From: Streptomyces syringium
GTDB taxonomy: Bacteria; Actinomycetota; Actinomycetes; Streptomycetales; Streptomycetaceae
Length of the DNA stretch: 64,000 bases
Direction of reading: 5' to 3'
Assembly: GCF_017876625.1 (NCBI RefSeq)
Contig: NZ_JAGIOH010000001.1
Location: 1,426,001-1,490,000 of the forward strand
A program made the translations under genes and the position numbers. This document shows positions 1 to 8,532 of this stretch, piece by piece; positions within the stretch are counted from its first letter, which is position 1; each line of letters starts with the position of its first letter. A model generated the notes under the pieces. The model ran no database searches and had not been told where the DNA came from. It saw only the letters and a program-made list of their open reading frames with translations.

Positions 1-1014
1 GGCGCGCCGGGCGCGGCAGGGTTCCAGGGCGAGGACGGCGTCGCGGACCGCCTCGGCGTCACAGGGCCGCACGAGCAGGCCGGTGCGGCCGTGGTCGATG
101 AGGTCGAGGGGGCCGCCGACCGCCGGTGCGATCACCGGTACGCCACTGGCCTGCGCCTCCTGCCCGGTCTGGCAGAAGGTCTCCTGGGGGCCGGTGTGGA
201 CGAAGACGTCCAGCGAGGCGAAGATCCGGGCGAGGCCCTCGCCGGTGCGGCTGCCGAGGAAGCGGGCCCCGGGCAGGGCGGTGCGCAGCCCGGCGGCGCT
301 GGGGCCGTCGCCGACGATGACGAGGCGCACGCCCGGCAGCGCGCAGACGGGTGCGAGCAGCTCGACGCGTTTCTCCGGGGCGAGCCGGCCCACGTAGCCG
401 ACGATCAGCTCGCCGCCGGGGGCGAGCGCGCGGCGCAGCTCGGGGTCGCGCCGTGCGGGGTGGAAGCGGGTGGAGTCCACGCCGCGCGGCCACAGCCGTA
501 CCCGGGGGACGCCGTGCGCGACGAGGTCGCGGGCGGCGGCGGAGGAGGGCGCGAGGGTGCGGTCGGCGGCCGTGTGCACCGCCCGTATCCGCCGCCAGGC
601 GAGGTGGCCGCCGGTGCCCGGATGGGTGCGGGCGTAGCCGCCGAGGTCGGTCTGGTGGACGGCGACGGCGGGCACGCCGAGGCGCGCGGCGGCGCTCATG
701 CCGCGCGCGCCGAGCACGAAAGGGCTCGCGAGGTGGACGATGTCGGGCCGGTGGGCGGCCAGCGCCCCGGGCAGCCGTCGGCTCGGCAGCGCGACGCGGA
801 TCCCCGGACAGCCGGGCAGCGGTATCGAGGGGACCCGCACGACGGGGTACCACCCGGCGTCGTCTTCGCCACCGCCCGGATCGTAGGGGCCCGACGGGGT
901 GACGACGAGCGGTTCGTGGCCGCGCCGGGCCAGGTGCCGGGCGGTCTGCTCGGCGCAGAGGGCGACGCCGTTGACGTCGGGCGGGAAGGACTCGGTGACG
1001 ATGACGATGCGCAT
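1..1014 (-). CDS. GT4-family glycosyltransferase (probable alpha-mannosyltransferase), 3' end cut by window
   Basis: The reverse strand from an ATG at 1014 is open to the window edge and gives about 338 residues. The N-terminus begins MRIVIVTESFPPDVNG, the donor-fold start of GT4 enzymes that resemble GDP-mannose-dependent alpha-mannosyltransferases. Later come VGYVGRLAPEKR and the C-terminal nucleotide-sugar site with the E-x7-E pattern (ETFCQTGQE), followed by GVPVIAPAVGGPLDLI. Family members are about 375 residues, so only the last 30 to 40 residues lie outside. It probably glycosylates a lipid or cell-envelope acceptor at the cytoplasmic membrane face. Mannose as donor is inferred from family resemblance only. 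Confidence 0.9.
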   Translation of the reverse strand, partial: MRIVIVTESFPPDVNGVALCAEQTARHLARRGHEPLVVTPSGPYDPGGGEDDAGWYPVVRVPSIPLPGCPGIRVALPSRRLPGALAAHRPDIVHLASPFVLGARGMSAAARLGVPAVAVHQTDLGGYARTHPGTGGHLAWRRIRAVHTAADRTLAPSSAAARDLVAHGVPRVRLWPRGVDSTRFHPARRDPELRRALAPGGELIVGYVGRLAPEKRVELLAPVCALPGVRLVIVGDGPSAAGLRTALPGARFLGSRTGEGLARIFASLDVFVHTGPQETFCQTGQEAQASGVPVIAPAVGGPLDLIDHGRTGLLVRPCDAEAVRDAVLALEPCRARRA

Positions 1015-1146
1015 AGGGGTGTTGTCGGCCCCCCGCGCGCCTCGCGGGCCACGTGGATCTTTCCGCCCGGGGAACGTCCCGTGAGCGTTGGCCGCGCGAC
1101 GCCCCGGGCGGATGCGGTCCGGACCCGGTCCGGGTCGGGGCCGGGT

Positions 1147-1305
1147 TCAGTCCATGCCGCGGACGATGTGCGGCTCGCTGTCGTCCTCGTCACGGACGGT
1201 GCTGCCCAAGGGCTCCGTCAGCTCCGTCCGGCCGGGTAACGGTCCCGGTGTCCGGTCCCCCGCCCGGCCCGCGCTCTGCTCCTGCTGTCCCTCGCGACGC
1301 TCCAT
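1147..1305 (-). CDS. Possible small hydrophilic protein of 52 aa
   Basis: An ATG at 1305 opens a 52-residue frame that is very rich in Glu, Arg, Gly and Pro and ends SEPHIVRGMD. A GGGGGA stretch sits about 9 nt upstream of the ATG and could be the ribosome site. It lies upstream of and in line with the glycosyltransferase, with 132 nt between them. I recognise no family. The peptide would be disordered and has no membrane segment. It may be a non-functional open frame in GC-rich DNA. Confidence 0.35.
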   Translation of the reverse strand: MERREGQQEQSAGRAGDRTPGPLPGRTELTEPLGSTVRDEDDSEPHIVRGMD

Positions 1306-1489
1306 CGTGGTTTTCCCCCTTTTCATCCCCCTGTGACCCGCCGGTCTCCCGACGGCCTCTTCTTGCGGCTCCCCCGTTCCCTCACTCCCAAACAGGCGTC
1401 AGGGGGTGGTGTTGTCTACGCCATCAGGGTGGAAATTGGGGCAATTGAGGTTAAAATACAGCCAGGTGGCACTCAAGTAGGGAAAGAAG

Positions 1490-1930
1490 GTGGCCGACGT
1501 GAGCGCTCCTACGTCGCCCCGTATCGACCAGCACCCGGACCTCCTGGCGCTCCGCGCGCACTCGGAGGAAACCACCGCGACACCCACCGCACAGGGCGTC
1601 GAAGCCCTCGCCTTTATGTGTGGCGTCTATCTGGCCGCCTCACCATGGATTGTCGGATTCAACGGCTCAACGACCCTGGCCATCACCAACCTGATCGCCG
1701 GTGCGGCCTTCGCTTGTCTGCTCGGCGGCTTCGGGTCGGCGTATGAGCGTACGCACGCGATGAGCTGGGCCGCGCTGTGCATAGCCGCGTGGACGATCGT
1801 CGCGCCCTGGGTCGTGGCGGGCAACGTCGACACCACCCGGGCCATCGTCAGCAACATCATCGTCGGTGGCGTGGCCCTCCTGTGCTCCCTCGCCCTCGCG
1901 GGGCTGGGAATGAGCAGATCCAGGCGCTGA
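1490..1930 (+). CDS. SPW-repeat membrane protein
   Basis: The product is 146 residues with a hydrophilic N-terminus of about 45 residues and four hydrophobic segments. Two copies of the SPW signature are visible, ASPWIVGF in the first half and APWVVAGN in the second, each followed by a second helix. This is the actinobacterial SPW family of small membrane proteins of unknown function, which have an internal duplication. The start could be the GTG at 1490 (AGGGA six bases upstream) or the GTG at 1499 (GAAGG eight bases upstream); the difference is three residues. It stands alone, divergent from the glycosyltransferase side. Confidence 0.88.
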   Translation: MADVSAPTSPRIDQHPDLLALRAHSEETTATPTAQGVEALAFMCGVYLAASPWIVGFNGSTTLAITNLIAGAAFACLLGGFGSAYERTHAMSWAALCIAAWTIVAPWVVAGNVDTTRAIVSNIIVGGVALLCSLALAGLGMSRSRR

Positions 1931-2043
1931 CCACCGGACCACAGGAGACCGAACCCACCGCACCGACCGGACGGCGGGAGGCGGCCGCCGAGGGACGGCC
2001 CGCCTCCCGCCGTCGCGTCCGCGTCCGGGCGCGGGACGACGCC

Positions 2044-2226
2044 TCAGCCGGTCCCGGCCGCCTGCCCGGGTTCGACCGCGTCGAGCGGGCGGTCGGCGCG
2101 GGGGTCGGAGAGGGTGTCGACGGGCCAGTCGGCCGGCCGCTCCGGCGGCATCCCGCGCAGGCGCTCACGGAGGCGTCTGTCCATGTCGTGACGGATCCGC
2201 TGGATGACTTCGTCCAAGTCGGGCAT
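2044..2226 (-). CDS. Small charged protein of 60 aa, unknown
   Basis: An ATG at 2226 gives a 60-residue product beginning MPDLDEVIQRIRHDMDRR. The first half should form an amphipathic helix and the second half is Pro/Asp-rich. No transmembrane segment or known motif is present, and no strong Shine-Dalgarno sequence precedes the ATG. It is convergent with the SPW gene and divergent from the operon starting at 2393. The helix-forming N-terminus and the rest of the composition look like protein, but I cannot name a family. Confidence 0.45.
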   Translation of the reverse strand: MPDLDEVIQRIRHDMDRRLRERLRGMPPERPADWPVDTLSDPRADRPLDAVEPGQAAGTG

Positions 2227-2392
2227 ACCGGCGACCGTAGGACCCGCAGACCGGTCGGACCGGGCGGAAAAGCAGGTTTTCACTCCTGCGGATGAATACT
2301 GAGCTGATCTTCGGCTGTCATGGCTTTGCCGGGCGGGAAGTGGCAATGCTCCCCTCTCCCAACCGGCCCACCGACCCCAAGAGGTGCGAGGC

Positions 2393-4054
2393 ATGACGAC
2401 CGTACGCGCAGCCACTTTTGAGCTGTTGCGGTCCCGTGGAGTGACGACGGTGTTCGGCAATCCGGGCTCCACGGAACTCCCCTTCCTCCAGGACTTCCCC
2501 GACGACTTCCGGTACGTGCTCGGTCTCCAGGAAGCCGTCGTCGTCGGGATGGCCGACGGGTACGCGCAGGCCACCGGCGGGACCGCCCTGGTCAATCTCC
2601 ACACGGCTCCCGGCGTCGGCAACGCCATGGGCGCCATCATCACCGCGGCCGCCAACCACACGCCCATGGTGGTGACCGCCGGGCAGCAGGTCCGCGCCAT
2701 GATGACCATGGAGGCGCTGCTGACCAACGTGGACGCCACCGTCCTGCCCCGTCCGGCCGTGAAGTGGGCCTACGAACCACCGCGCGCGCAGGACGTGCCG
2801 GCGGCGCTGGCCCGGGCCTTCCACTTGGCCGAGACCGCGCCGCGCGGCCCGGTGTTCCTGTCGCTGCCGATGGACGACTTCGACGTGGAGCTGGACGAGG
2901 CGGAGTACGCGGGGGCGCTGGCCGCGGCGCGCCGCCGGGTCCACGACGGCACCGCGGCCGCCGCGCCCGCCGTGCAGGACCTCGCCCGACGGCTGGCGGA
3001 GGCCGCCAATCCGGTGCTGGTGACCGGTGGCGCGATCGACGCCGAAGGGGCCTGGGAGGCGGCCGTCGCGCTCGCCGAGCACCGGCGGCTGCCGGTGTGG
3101 GCCTCGCCCATCGAGGGCCGGGTCGGCTTCCCCGAGGACCATCCCCTCTACCAGGGCGTCCTGCCACCGGCCCTCGCGCCGCTGGCGCAGACCCTGGCCG
3201 GACACGATCTGGTGCTGGTGGTGGGGGCGCCCGTCTTCCGCTACTACCCCTATGTGCCCGGCCCGGTGCTGCCGGACGGCGCGGAGCTGGTGCTGCTCAC
3301 CAGCGACCCCGACGAGGCGGCGCGGGCACCCGTCGGCGACGCCCTCGTCGCGGGGCTGCGGCCCACCCTGGAGCTGCTGACGGAGGTGCTGGAGAAGAAG
3401 GGCGGCGGCGACGGCCCGGCGGACGCGGCCGCGGGGGTGACGACGGCGCCCACGGTGGCGGAGACCGGGCCCGGAGCGCAGAGCGCCCCGGCCGCCGACC
3501 CGGCCCCCGAGCCGATGTCCGCGGTGGACGCCCTCGCGGCCGTCGCGAGTGCCGCCCCGCCCGAGACCGTGTGGGTCAACGAGTCGCCCTCCAACGTCCA
3601 GGCCTTCCGCGACCATGTGCGCATCGACCGGCCGGGGTCCTTCCTGATGACCACCGGCGGCGGTCTGGGCTTCGGTCTCGCGGCGGCGGTGGGCGCCCGG
3701 CTCGGCCGGCCGGACCGGCCCGTGGTGGCGCTCGTCGGTGACGGTTCCGCCCAGTACGCGATCACCGCGCTGTGGACGGCGGCCGCCTACCGCGTCCCGG
3801 TCACCTTCGTGATCCCGGCCAACCGGGAGTACGCGATCCTCAAATGGTTCGGCCGCTTCGAGAACACCCCAGGGGTGCCCGGTCTGGACATCCCCGGCAT
3901 CGACCTGTGCGCCCTGGCCCGGGGCTACGGGGTCCCCGCGCACCGCGCCACGGACGCCGCGCACCTCGCCGAGCTGGTCGCGGCCGCCACCACATCGCCG
4001 GACGGGCCGGTGCTCATCGTGGCGCCCATCACCACCGTTCCCCCCACCCTGTGA
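2393..4054 (+). CDS. TPP-dependent 2-oxoacid decarboxylase, benzoylformate decarboxylase-like
   Basis: This 553-residue protein follows Pseudomonas benzoylformate decarboxylase closely, with almost gap-free numbering through the first domain. S26 (GNPGSTELPFL), the cofactor glutamate E47 and H70 (NLHTAPG) are present. The TPP/Mg motif is GDGSAQY followed by VIPANREY. The second active-site histidine, H281 in P. putida (FRYHQY), is Tyr285 here (FRYYPY), so substrate or chemistry may differ. An Ala/Pro-rich linker of about 40 residues precedes the C-terminal domain. The ATG at 2393 has AAGAGG 8 nt upstream; an in-frame GTG lies at 2384. It is the first gene of a six-gene operon and probably decarboxylates a 2-oxoacid to an aldehyde. 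A 2-hydroxyacyl lyase role is an alternative. Confidence 0.88.
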   Translation: MTTVRAATFELLRSRGVTTVFGNPGSTELPFLQDFPDDFRYVLGLQEAVVVGMADGYAQATGGTALVNLHTAPGVGNAMGAIITAAANHTPMVVTAGQQVRAMMTMEALLTNVDATVLPRPAVKWAYEPPRAQDVPAALARAFHLAETAPRGPVFLSLPMDDFDVELDEAEYAGALAAARRRVHDGTAAAAPAVQDLARRLAEAANPVLVTGGAIDAEGAWEAAVALAEHRRLPVWASPIEGRVGFPEDHPLYQGVLPPALAPLAQTLAGHDLVLVVGAPVFRYYPYVPGPVLPDGAELVLLTSDPDEAARAPVGDALVAGLRPTLELLTEVLEKKGGGDGPADAAAGVTTAPTVAETGPGAQSAPAADPAPEPMSAVDALAAVASAAPPETVWVNESPSNVQAFRDHVRIDRPGSFLMTTGGGLGFGLAAAVGARLGRPDRPVVALVGDGSAQYAITALWTAAAYRVPVTFVIPANREYAILKWFGRFENTPGVPGLDIPGIDLCALARGYGVPAHRATDAAHLAELVAAATTSPDGPVLIVAPITTVPPTL

Positions 4055-4122
4055 CCGCGCTCCCTCCTCGACTTCTTCTTCACACCGCCTCGTAAGCGGC
4101 CCCCCACCGCATGGAGTTGCCG

Positions 4123-5526
4123 ATGACCGTAACCGTCGAGAATCCCCTCCTCACCGCCCTGGGCGAGACCCTGCCCCCCGGATCCGTACTGACCGGCGAA
4201 GCCGAACTCGACCTGCACACCAGGGATTCCGCGCCGTTCAGCGAGGCGGGCAGACCCGCCGCCGTGGTCTGCCCCGACACCATCGAGCAGGTCCAGCACG
4301 TGGTCCGCACGGCGCGGGCCTACGGGGTGCCCGTCGTGCCGCAAGGCGCCCGCACGGGCCTCGCCGGGGCCGCCAACGCCGTCGACGGCTGTGTGGTGCT
4401 GTCCATGGTCCGGATGAACCGCGTCCTGGAGATCGACACCGCGAACCGGCTGGTGCGCTGCGAGCCCGGGGTCGTCACGGCCGACCTCGCCGCGGCCGTC
4501 GCCGAGCGGGGCCTGTGCTACCCGCCGGACCCGGCCTCCTGGGAGACCTGCACGATCGGCGGGAACATCGCCACCGGGGCCGGCGGCCTGTGCTGTGTGA
4601 AGTACGGGGTCACCGCCGACTACGTCCTCGGGCTGACCGTCGTGCTCGCCGACGGCGAGGTGCTGCGCGTCGGCCGGCGCACCGTCAAGGGCGTCGCCGG
4701 ATACGACCTCACCCGGCTGTTCGTCGGCTCCGAGGGCACCTTGGGCATCATCGTCGAGGCGACCCTGGCGCTGCGCCCGCCGCAGCCGCCCGCCGTGGCG
4801 CTGCTGGCCCAGTTCCCGTCCGCCTCGGACGCGGGCGAGGCGGTGGCCGCGATCATCCGTGAGGGCCACATCCCCTCCGCGCTGGAGCTGATGGACCGCA
4901 CCACCACCGAGGCGGTCGCCGCGCTCGGCCATCCGCTGCTGGCCGGGCACGCCGCGGCCACGCTGATCGTGGCGAGCGACGCGCCCGACGCCGCCGAGCA
5001 GGTGCGGGCGATGGCCGCGCTCTGCCGGTCGGCGAAGGCGCTGTCCGTCAGCGCCGCCGCCGACGAGCGGGAGTCCAAGGAGGTGCTGGAGGCGCGGCGG
5101 ATGGTGCTGCCGGCGCTCGGCGCCCGGGCCGCGGCGCTCTCCGGTGACGTGACGGCGTTCATCGAGGACGTCGCGGTGCCGCGCGCCGCGCTGGCCACCC
5201 TCATCGACCGGATCGAGCTGATCGCCGACGAGTACGACCTCTACATCTCCACCGTCGGGCACGCGGGGGACGGCAATCTGCACCCGACCGTCATCTTCGA
5301 CCGCTCCGACCCGGACGCGGTCCGGCGCGCCAAGGAGGCGTACGACGCCATCATGGCCGCCGGGCTGGAGCTGGGCGGCACCATCACCGGCGAGCACGGC
5401 GTCGGCGTCCTCAAGCGCGACTGGCTGGCCCGTGAACTGCCGCCCCGCAACCTGCGGTTGCAGCGGGACGTCAAACGGCTGCTCGACCCCGAGGGGCTGC
5501 TCAACCCGGGGAAGGTGCTGGCATGA
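4123..5526 (+). CDS. FAD-linked 2-hydroxyacid oxidase/dehydrogenase (GlcD/D-LDH type)
   Basis: The 467-residue product has an N-terminal FAD_binding_4 domain (VVPQGARTGLAG, then GGNIATGAGG) and the C-terminal FAD-linked oxidase domain with the active-site histidine motifs HAGDGNLHP and GEHGVG. Such enzymes oxidise D-2-hydroxyacids such as glycolate, lactate or mandelate to 2-oxoacids and pass electrons to a carrier. Between a 2-oxoacid decarboxylase and lipid-oxidising genes, a 2-hydroxy fatty acid is an attractive substrate (inference). The ATG at 4123 has GGAG six bases upstream; another ATG is at 4111. Its stop overlaps the P450 start in an ATGA, so translation is probably coupled. Confidence 0.9.
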   Translation: MTVTVENPLLTALGETLPPGSVLTGEAELDLHTRDSAPFSEAGRPAAVVCPDTIEQVQHVVRTARAYGVPVVPQGARTGLAGAANAVDGCVVLSMVRMNRVLEIDTANRLVRCEPGVVTADLAAAVAERGLCYPPDPASWETCTIGGNIATGAGGLCCVKYGVTADYVLGLTVVLADGEVLRVGRRTVKGVAGYDLTRLFVGSEGTLGIIVEATLALRPPQPPAVALLAQFPSASDAGEAVAAIIREGHIPSALELMDRTTTEAVAALGHPLLAGHAAATLIVASDAPDAAEQVRAMAALCRSAKALSVSAAADERESKEVLEARRMVLPALGARAAALSGDVTAFIEDVAVPRAALATLIDRIELIADEYDLYISTVGHAGDGNLHPTVIFDRSDPDAVRRAKEAYDAIMAAGLELGGTITGEHGVGVLKRDWLARELPPRNLRLQRDVKRLLDPEGLLNPGKVLA

Positions 5527-6932
5527 GCGACACGATCGACGCCCCGGGGATCGGTGAGCGGCGCGCCGCACTGCCGACCGCGTCCCGGAGCGAGAACCTC
5601 CGGCTCACCCTTGTCTATTTCCTTCCCACTTACCTCAAGGGCGCCTTCCGTGCCCGTCCCCGTATCGCCGCGCTCGTCGCCCGGACCGACCCCGCCCGGC
5701 GCGGCCTGGAGCTGATGCGCCGGATGCGCCGCCGGCACGGCCGCGGCCCGGTCCTGGTGCGCGGCACCTCCGGGCCGACCCTGCTGGTCCTGGACCCCGA
5801 GGACGCCAAACAGGTGCTGGCGGGCCCCGTCGAGGTGTACGCGGTGGACACCTGGGAGAAGGTCAGCGGCTTCGCGGCCGTGCAGCCCGAGACGCTCGTC
5901 GCCTCGCACGGCGGGCAGCGCGCGGCGCGGCGGGCGTTCAACGACGCGGTGCTGGACGCGGGGTGTCCCGTGCACCGGCTCGCGGACCACTTCCTGCGGG
6001 TCGTGGGCGAGGAGGCGGCGGCCCTGCTGGGGCCCCGGGCGGTGGAGGGCCTGCGGCCGGACGACATCCGCGAGCGGTTCGAGCGGGCGGGGCGGCGCTG
6101 CTTCCTGGGCGAGGCCGCCGCGGACGACGTGGAGTACTCCCGGCTGCTCGGTCTGCTGCTGGCCGAGGCCAATTGGATGGGCGCCCGACGCTGGCGCACC
6201 GGGCGTACCCGCAGGATCCGGCGGCGGCTGATGCAACGCCAGGCCCGCTATCTGGCCGACGCCGACCCGCGCAGCCTGGCCGGGCTGTTCGGCAGCGCGC
6301 CCCGGGGGCCGGAGACCGCGCCCGAGGCCCAGGTCGCCCACTGGTTCATGGCGCTCGGCGTGGTGCACGCGGCGGCCCTCCAGACCCTGTCCCTGCTCGC
6401 CTCGCACCCCGTGCAGTACGAGCGTGCGCTCGCGGAGACCGAGTCGGCCGACCGGGCGCACGGGCCGCGCACGGCGGCGGGGTTCGAGGCCATGCCGTAC
6501 GTCCGTGCCTGTGTGCAGGAAGCGGCGCGGCTGTGGCCGCCGGTGTCCAGTCTGATGCGGCGCACCACGGCCGAGACCCGCTGGCGCGACGCGGTGGCGC
6601 CGGGGGGCGTCAATGTGCTGGTGCCCGCCGGGTTCCACGCGCGGGACGGCGAACGGATCGACTACGCGCACCGGTTCGCACCGGAGAAGTGGCTGGACGG
6701 CACGGCCGAGCGGGACTGGGCCGTCAGCCCCTTCAGCCGGGGCGAGGCCCAGTGCAGCGGCATGGAGCTGGGCCTCCAGCTGGCCACCGGCTTCGTCGCC
6801 GAGTTCCTGCGCGCCGGGGAGCTGGCCGTGGCCGGCCCGCGGCTGAGCCCCGACCGGCCGCTGCCGCACACCTTCGACGCGGCACGGCTGCGCATCGGGG
6901 TCCGCTCCCGCCGGCCGGCGGAGGGCGTATGA
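5523..6932 (+). CDS. Cytochrome P450 lacking the I-helix acid-alcohol pair
   Basis: This 469-residue heme-thiolate protein has the K-helix ExxR (E333-A-A-R336, then LWPP) and the heme loop FSRGEAQCSG with the axial Cys411. Where ordinary P450s carry (A/G)Gx(D/E)T(T/S) in the I helix, this protein reads MALGVV before HAAALQTLSLLASHP, so the proton-delivery pair is absent. That is typical of P450s that use peroxides or rearrange hydroperoxides (CYP152, CYP74 and the P450 half of fungal Ppo enzymes) and do not activate O2. No ferredoxin gene is nearby. It overlaps both neighbours by ATGA. A fatty-acid 2-hydroxylating peroxygenase or a hydroperoxide isomerase is the best guess. Confidence 0.85.
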   Translation: MSDTIDAPGIGERRAALPTASRSENLRLTLVYFLPTYLKGAFRARPRIAALVARTDPARRGLELMRRMRRRHGRGPVLVRGTSGPTLLVLDPEDAKQVLAGPVEVYAVDTWEKVSGFAAVQPETLVASHGGQRAARRAFNDAVLDAGCPVHRLADHFLRVVGEEAAALLGPRAVEGLRPDDIRERFERAGRRCFLGEAAADDVEYSRLLGLLLAEANWMGARRWRTGRTRRIRRRLMQRQARYLADADPRSLAGLFGSAPRGPETAPEAQVAHWFMALGVVHAAALQTLSLLASHPVQYERALAETESADRAHGPRTAAGFEAMPYVRACVQEAARLWPPVSSLMRRTTAETRWRDAVAPGGVNVLVPAGFHARDGERIDYAHRFAPEKWLDGTAERDWAVSPFSRGEAQCSGMELGLQLATGFVAEFLRAGELAVAGPRLSPDRPLPHTFDAARLRIGVRSRRPAEGV

Positions 6933-8368
6933 CCACCGACAGCGAAGCGCCCGTCGGCACGCGGGGCGCCACGGACGGCCCGGACGCTTCCGAGGGCTGC
7001 GGGTCCCCTTCCGAGGGCTGCCCCGAGGGGGTGGACACCGCCTCGCTCGCGGCCGTCGCCCGCATGCTGGGCGAGGTGGCCGGGGTGATCCGTGAGGCGG
7101 GCCGTACGGTCACGGCGATCGCCACGGACCCGCAGCTGGCGGCCTCGCTCGGCCGCTCGCCCCGCACCGGGGTGCGCGCGGTGCGGGCCCTCGCCCGGAC
7201 CCTCACCGAACCGGCCGGGCTGGGCTACGCCCCGGACGGCGGGCGGGTGGGCCGGGCCGCCTGGCTGGGCGGGGTGCTCACCAGCCGGGAGAATCTCGCG
7301 GTCGCGGTGGCGGTCACCTCGCTCAAGCTGCGGATCCGGCTGTGCGCGGTGCGGCACCCGGAATTCATCGAGGACGGGCCGGTGCGGCGGCTGCTGGGGG
7401 CCATCGAGGCCGACCGGCAGACCCAGGCGCTGCGGGTCTTCCACCGGGCGGTGCGCGCGGACGGCGCCGAGCGGGCCCTGGCCGCGCTCGCCCCCTCGCT
7501 CACCGAGGTCATGGCGTGGAACGCGCTGGTGGACGAGAACCCGTTCAACGACGCGGCGGCCTGGTGCATCGTCACCGGCTCCCGGGCCGAGGGCGATCCG
7601 CTGCTGGGCACGGGCATCGGGGCCTGGGCCCGCTGGGACCGGGGCGCGGGCCGGGCCGTGGCCGAGCCGCCGGATCCGGCCCTGCTCGCCGCCCTGGACG
7701 ACGGCGGCGGCATCAGCGCGCATCTGCGGAACCTGACCGCGATCGGCAACGACGGCCGGATGATCATCCAGCGGGTCACCGGCCCGGACGGCGTCACCCG
7801 CTATCTGGTGCTGCTGGCCGGCATGGCCTTCGGTCTGCCCCGCAACGCCACTCCGCAGGATCTGGTGGGCGCCGTCACCGCGGTGGGCCGCAACGACTCG
7901 CCGTACACCCGGGCCGTCCGCAAGGCCGTCGCCCAGACCGTGCCCGAAGGGGCGTCGATCGCGCTGATCGGGCACAGCCAGGGCGGCATCGCGGCCATGA
8001 ATCTGACGGAGATCCCGGAGGTCAACCAGAAATGGCGGCTGACGCACGTCGTCGCCGTCGGCTCGCCCATCGACTTCAAACGCCCCCGCGACCCCGAGAC
8101 CCGCGTCGTCAGCCTCGTCAACGAGCACGATGTGGTGCCCAATCTGGAGGGCCGCAGTCCGGTGTCGGTCTTCCCGGTGCCCGCGGACTGGCTGGAGATC
8201 ACCTGGGTGGACCCCGCGCACGACTTCCCGCAGTGCCACAACGTGGGCGTCTACGCGCAGAGTCTCGACGAGGTCGTCCCCGAGGCGCGCGACCGGGTGG
8301 ACGCCCTGCTCGCCCCGTACCGGGGGGTCGTGGAGGAGACCGTCGTCTTCCGCCTCCACGACCGCTGA
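6929..8368 (+). CDS. Lipase-like alpha/beta hydrolase (GHSQGG)
   Basis: The product is 479 residues. The nucleophile elbow GHSQGG places Ser350, the acid is probably Asp401 (NEHDVVPN) and the base His437 (CHNVGVY), in the spacing and style of class-3 lipases. The first 220 residues are mostly helical and belong to no domain I recognise; there is no signal peptide, so it acts in the cytoplasm or at the membrane. It overlaps the P450 gene by ATGA. In this operon it may release fatty acids from lipids for the alpha-dioxygenase. A thioesterase or transacylase role is also possible. Confidence 0.8.
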   Translation: MTTDSEAPVGTRGATDGPDASEGCGSPSEGCPEGVDTASLAAVARMLGEVAGVIREAGRTVTAIATDPQLAASLGRSPRTGVRAVRALARTLTEPAGLGYAPDGGRVGRAAWLGGVLTSRENLAVAVAVTSLKLRIRLCAVRHPEFIEDGPVRRLLGAIEADRQTQALRVFHRAVRADGAERALAALAPSLTEVMAWNALVDENPFNDAAAWCIVTGSRAEGDPLLGTGIGAWARWDRGAGRAVAEPPDPALLAALDDGGGISAHLRNLTAIGNDGRMIIQRVTGPDGVTRYLVLLAGMAFGLPRNATPQDLVGAVTAVGRNDSPYTRAVRKAVAQTVPEGASIALIGHSQGGIAAMNLTEIPEVNQKWRLTHVVAVGSPIDFKRPRDPETRVVSLVNEHDVVPNLEGRSPVSVFPVPADWLEITWVDPAHDFPQCHNVGVYAQSLDEVVPEARDRVDALLAPYRGVVEETVVFRLHDR

Positions 8369-8374
8369 CCCACG

Positions 8375-8470
8375 CCCGCCGATCCCTGTTCACGCCCATG
8401 CCCGCTGATCCGTGCCACGCCCAGGCCCAGGCCCGCCGATCCACGCCCGCTGATCCATGCCCGTTGATCC
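8375..8470 (+). repeat. Five direct repeats of an 11-bp GATCC-containing unit
   Basis: The 164-bp gap between the hydrolase and the dioxygenase contains five copies of CCCGYYGATCC, at 8375-8385, 8401-8411, 8432-8442, 8446-8456 and 8460-8470. Spacings between copies are 26, 31, 14 and 14 bases. The gap does not look protein-coding, although one frame stays open through it. A second small direct repeat, CGCCGGCACC, follows before the ribosome site. The role is unknown: slippage expansion or an internal regulatory array. Confidence 0.7.
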
Positions 8471-8532
8471 CTGCCCCCACCCGCCGGCACCCCTCACGTA
8501 CGCCGGCACCCCGAGTCCTGGAGAGATGTTTG

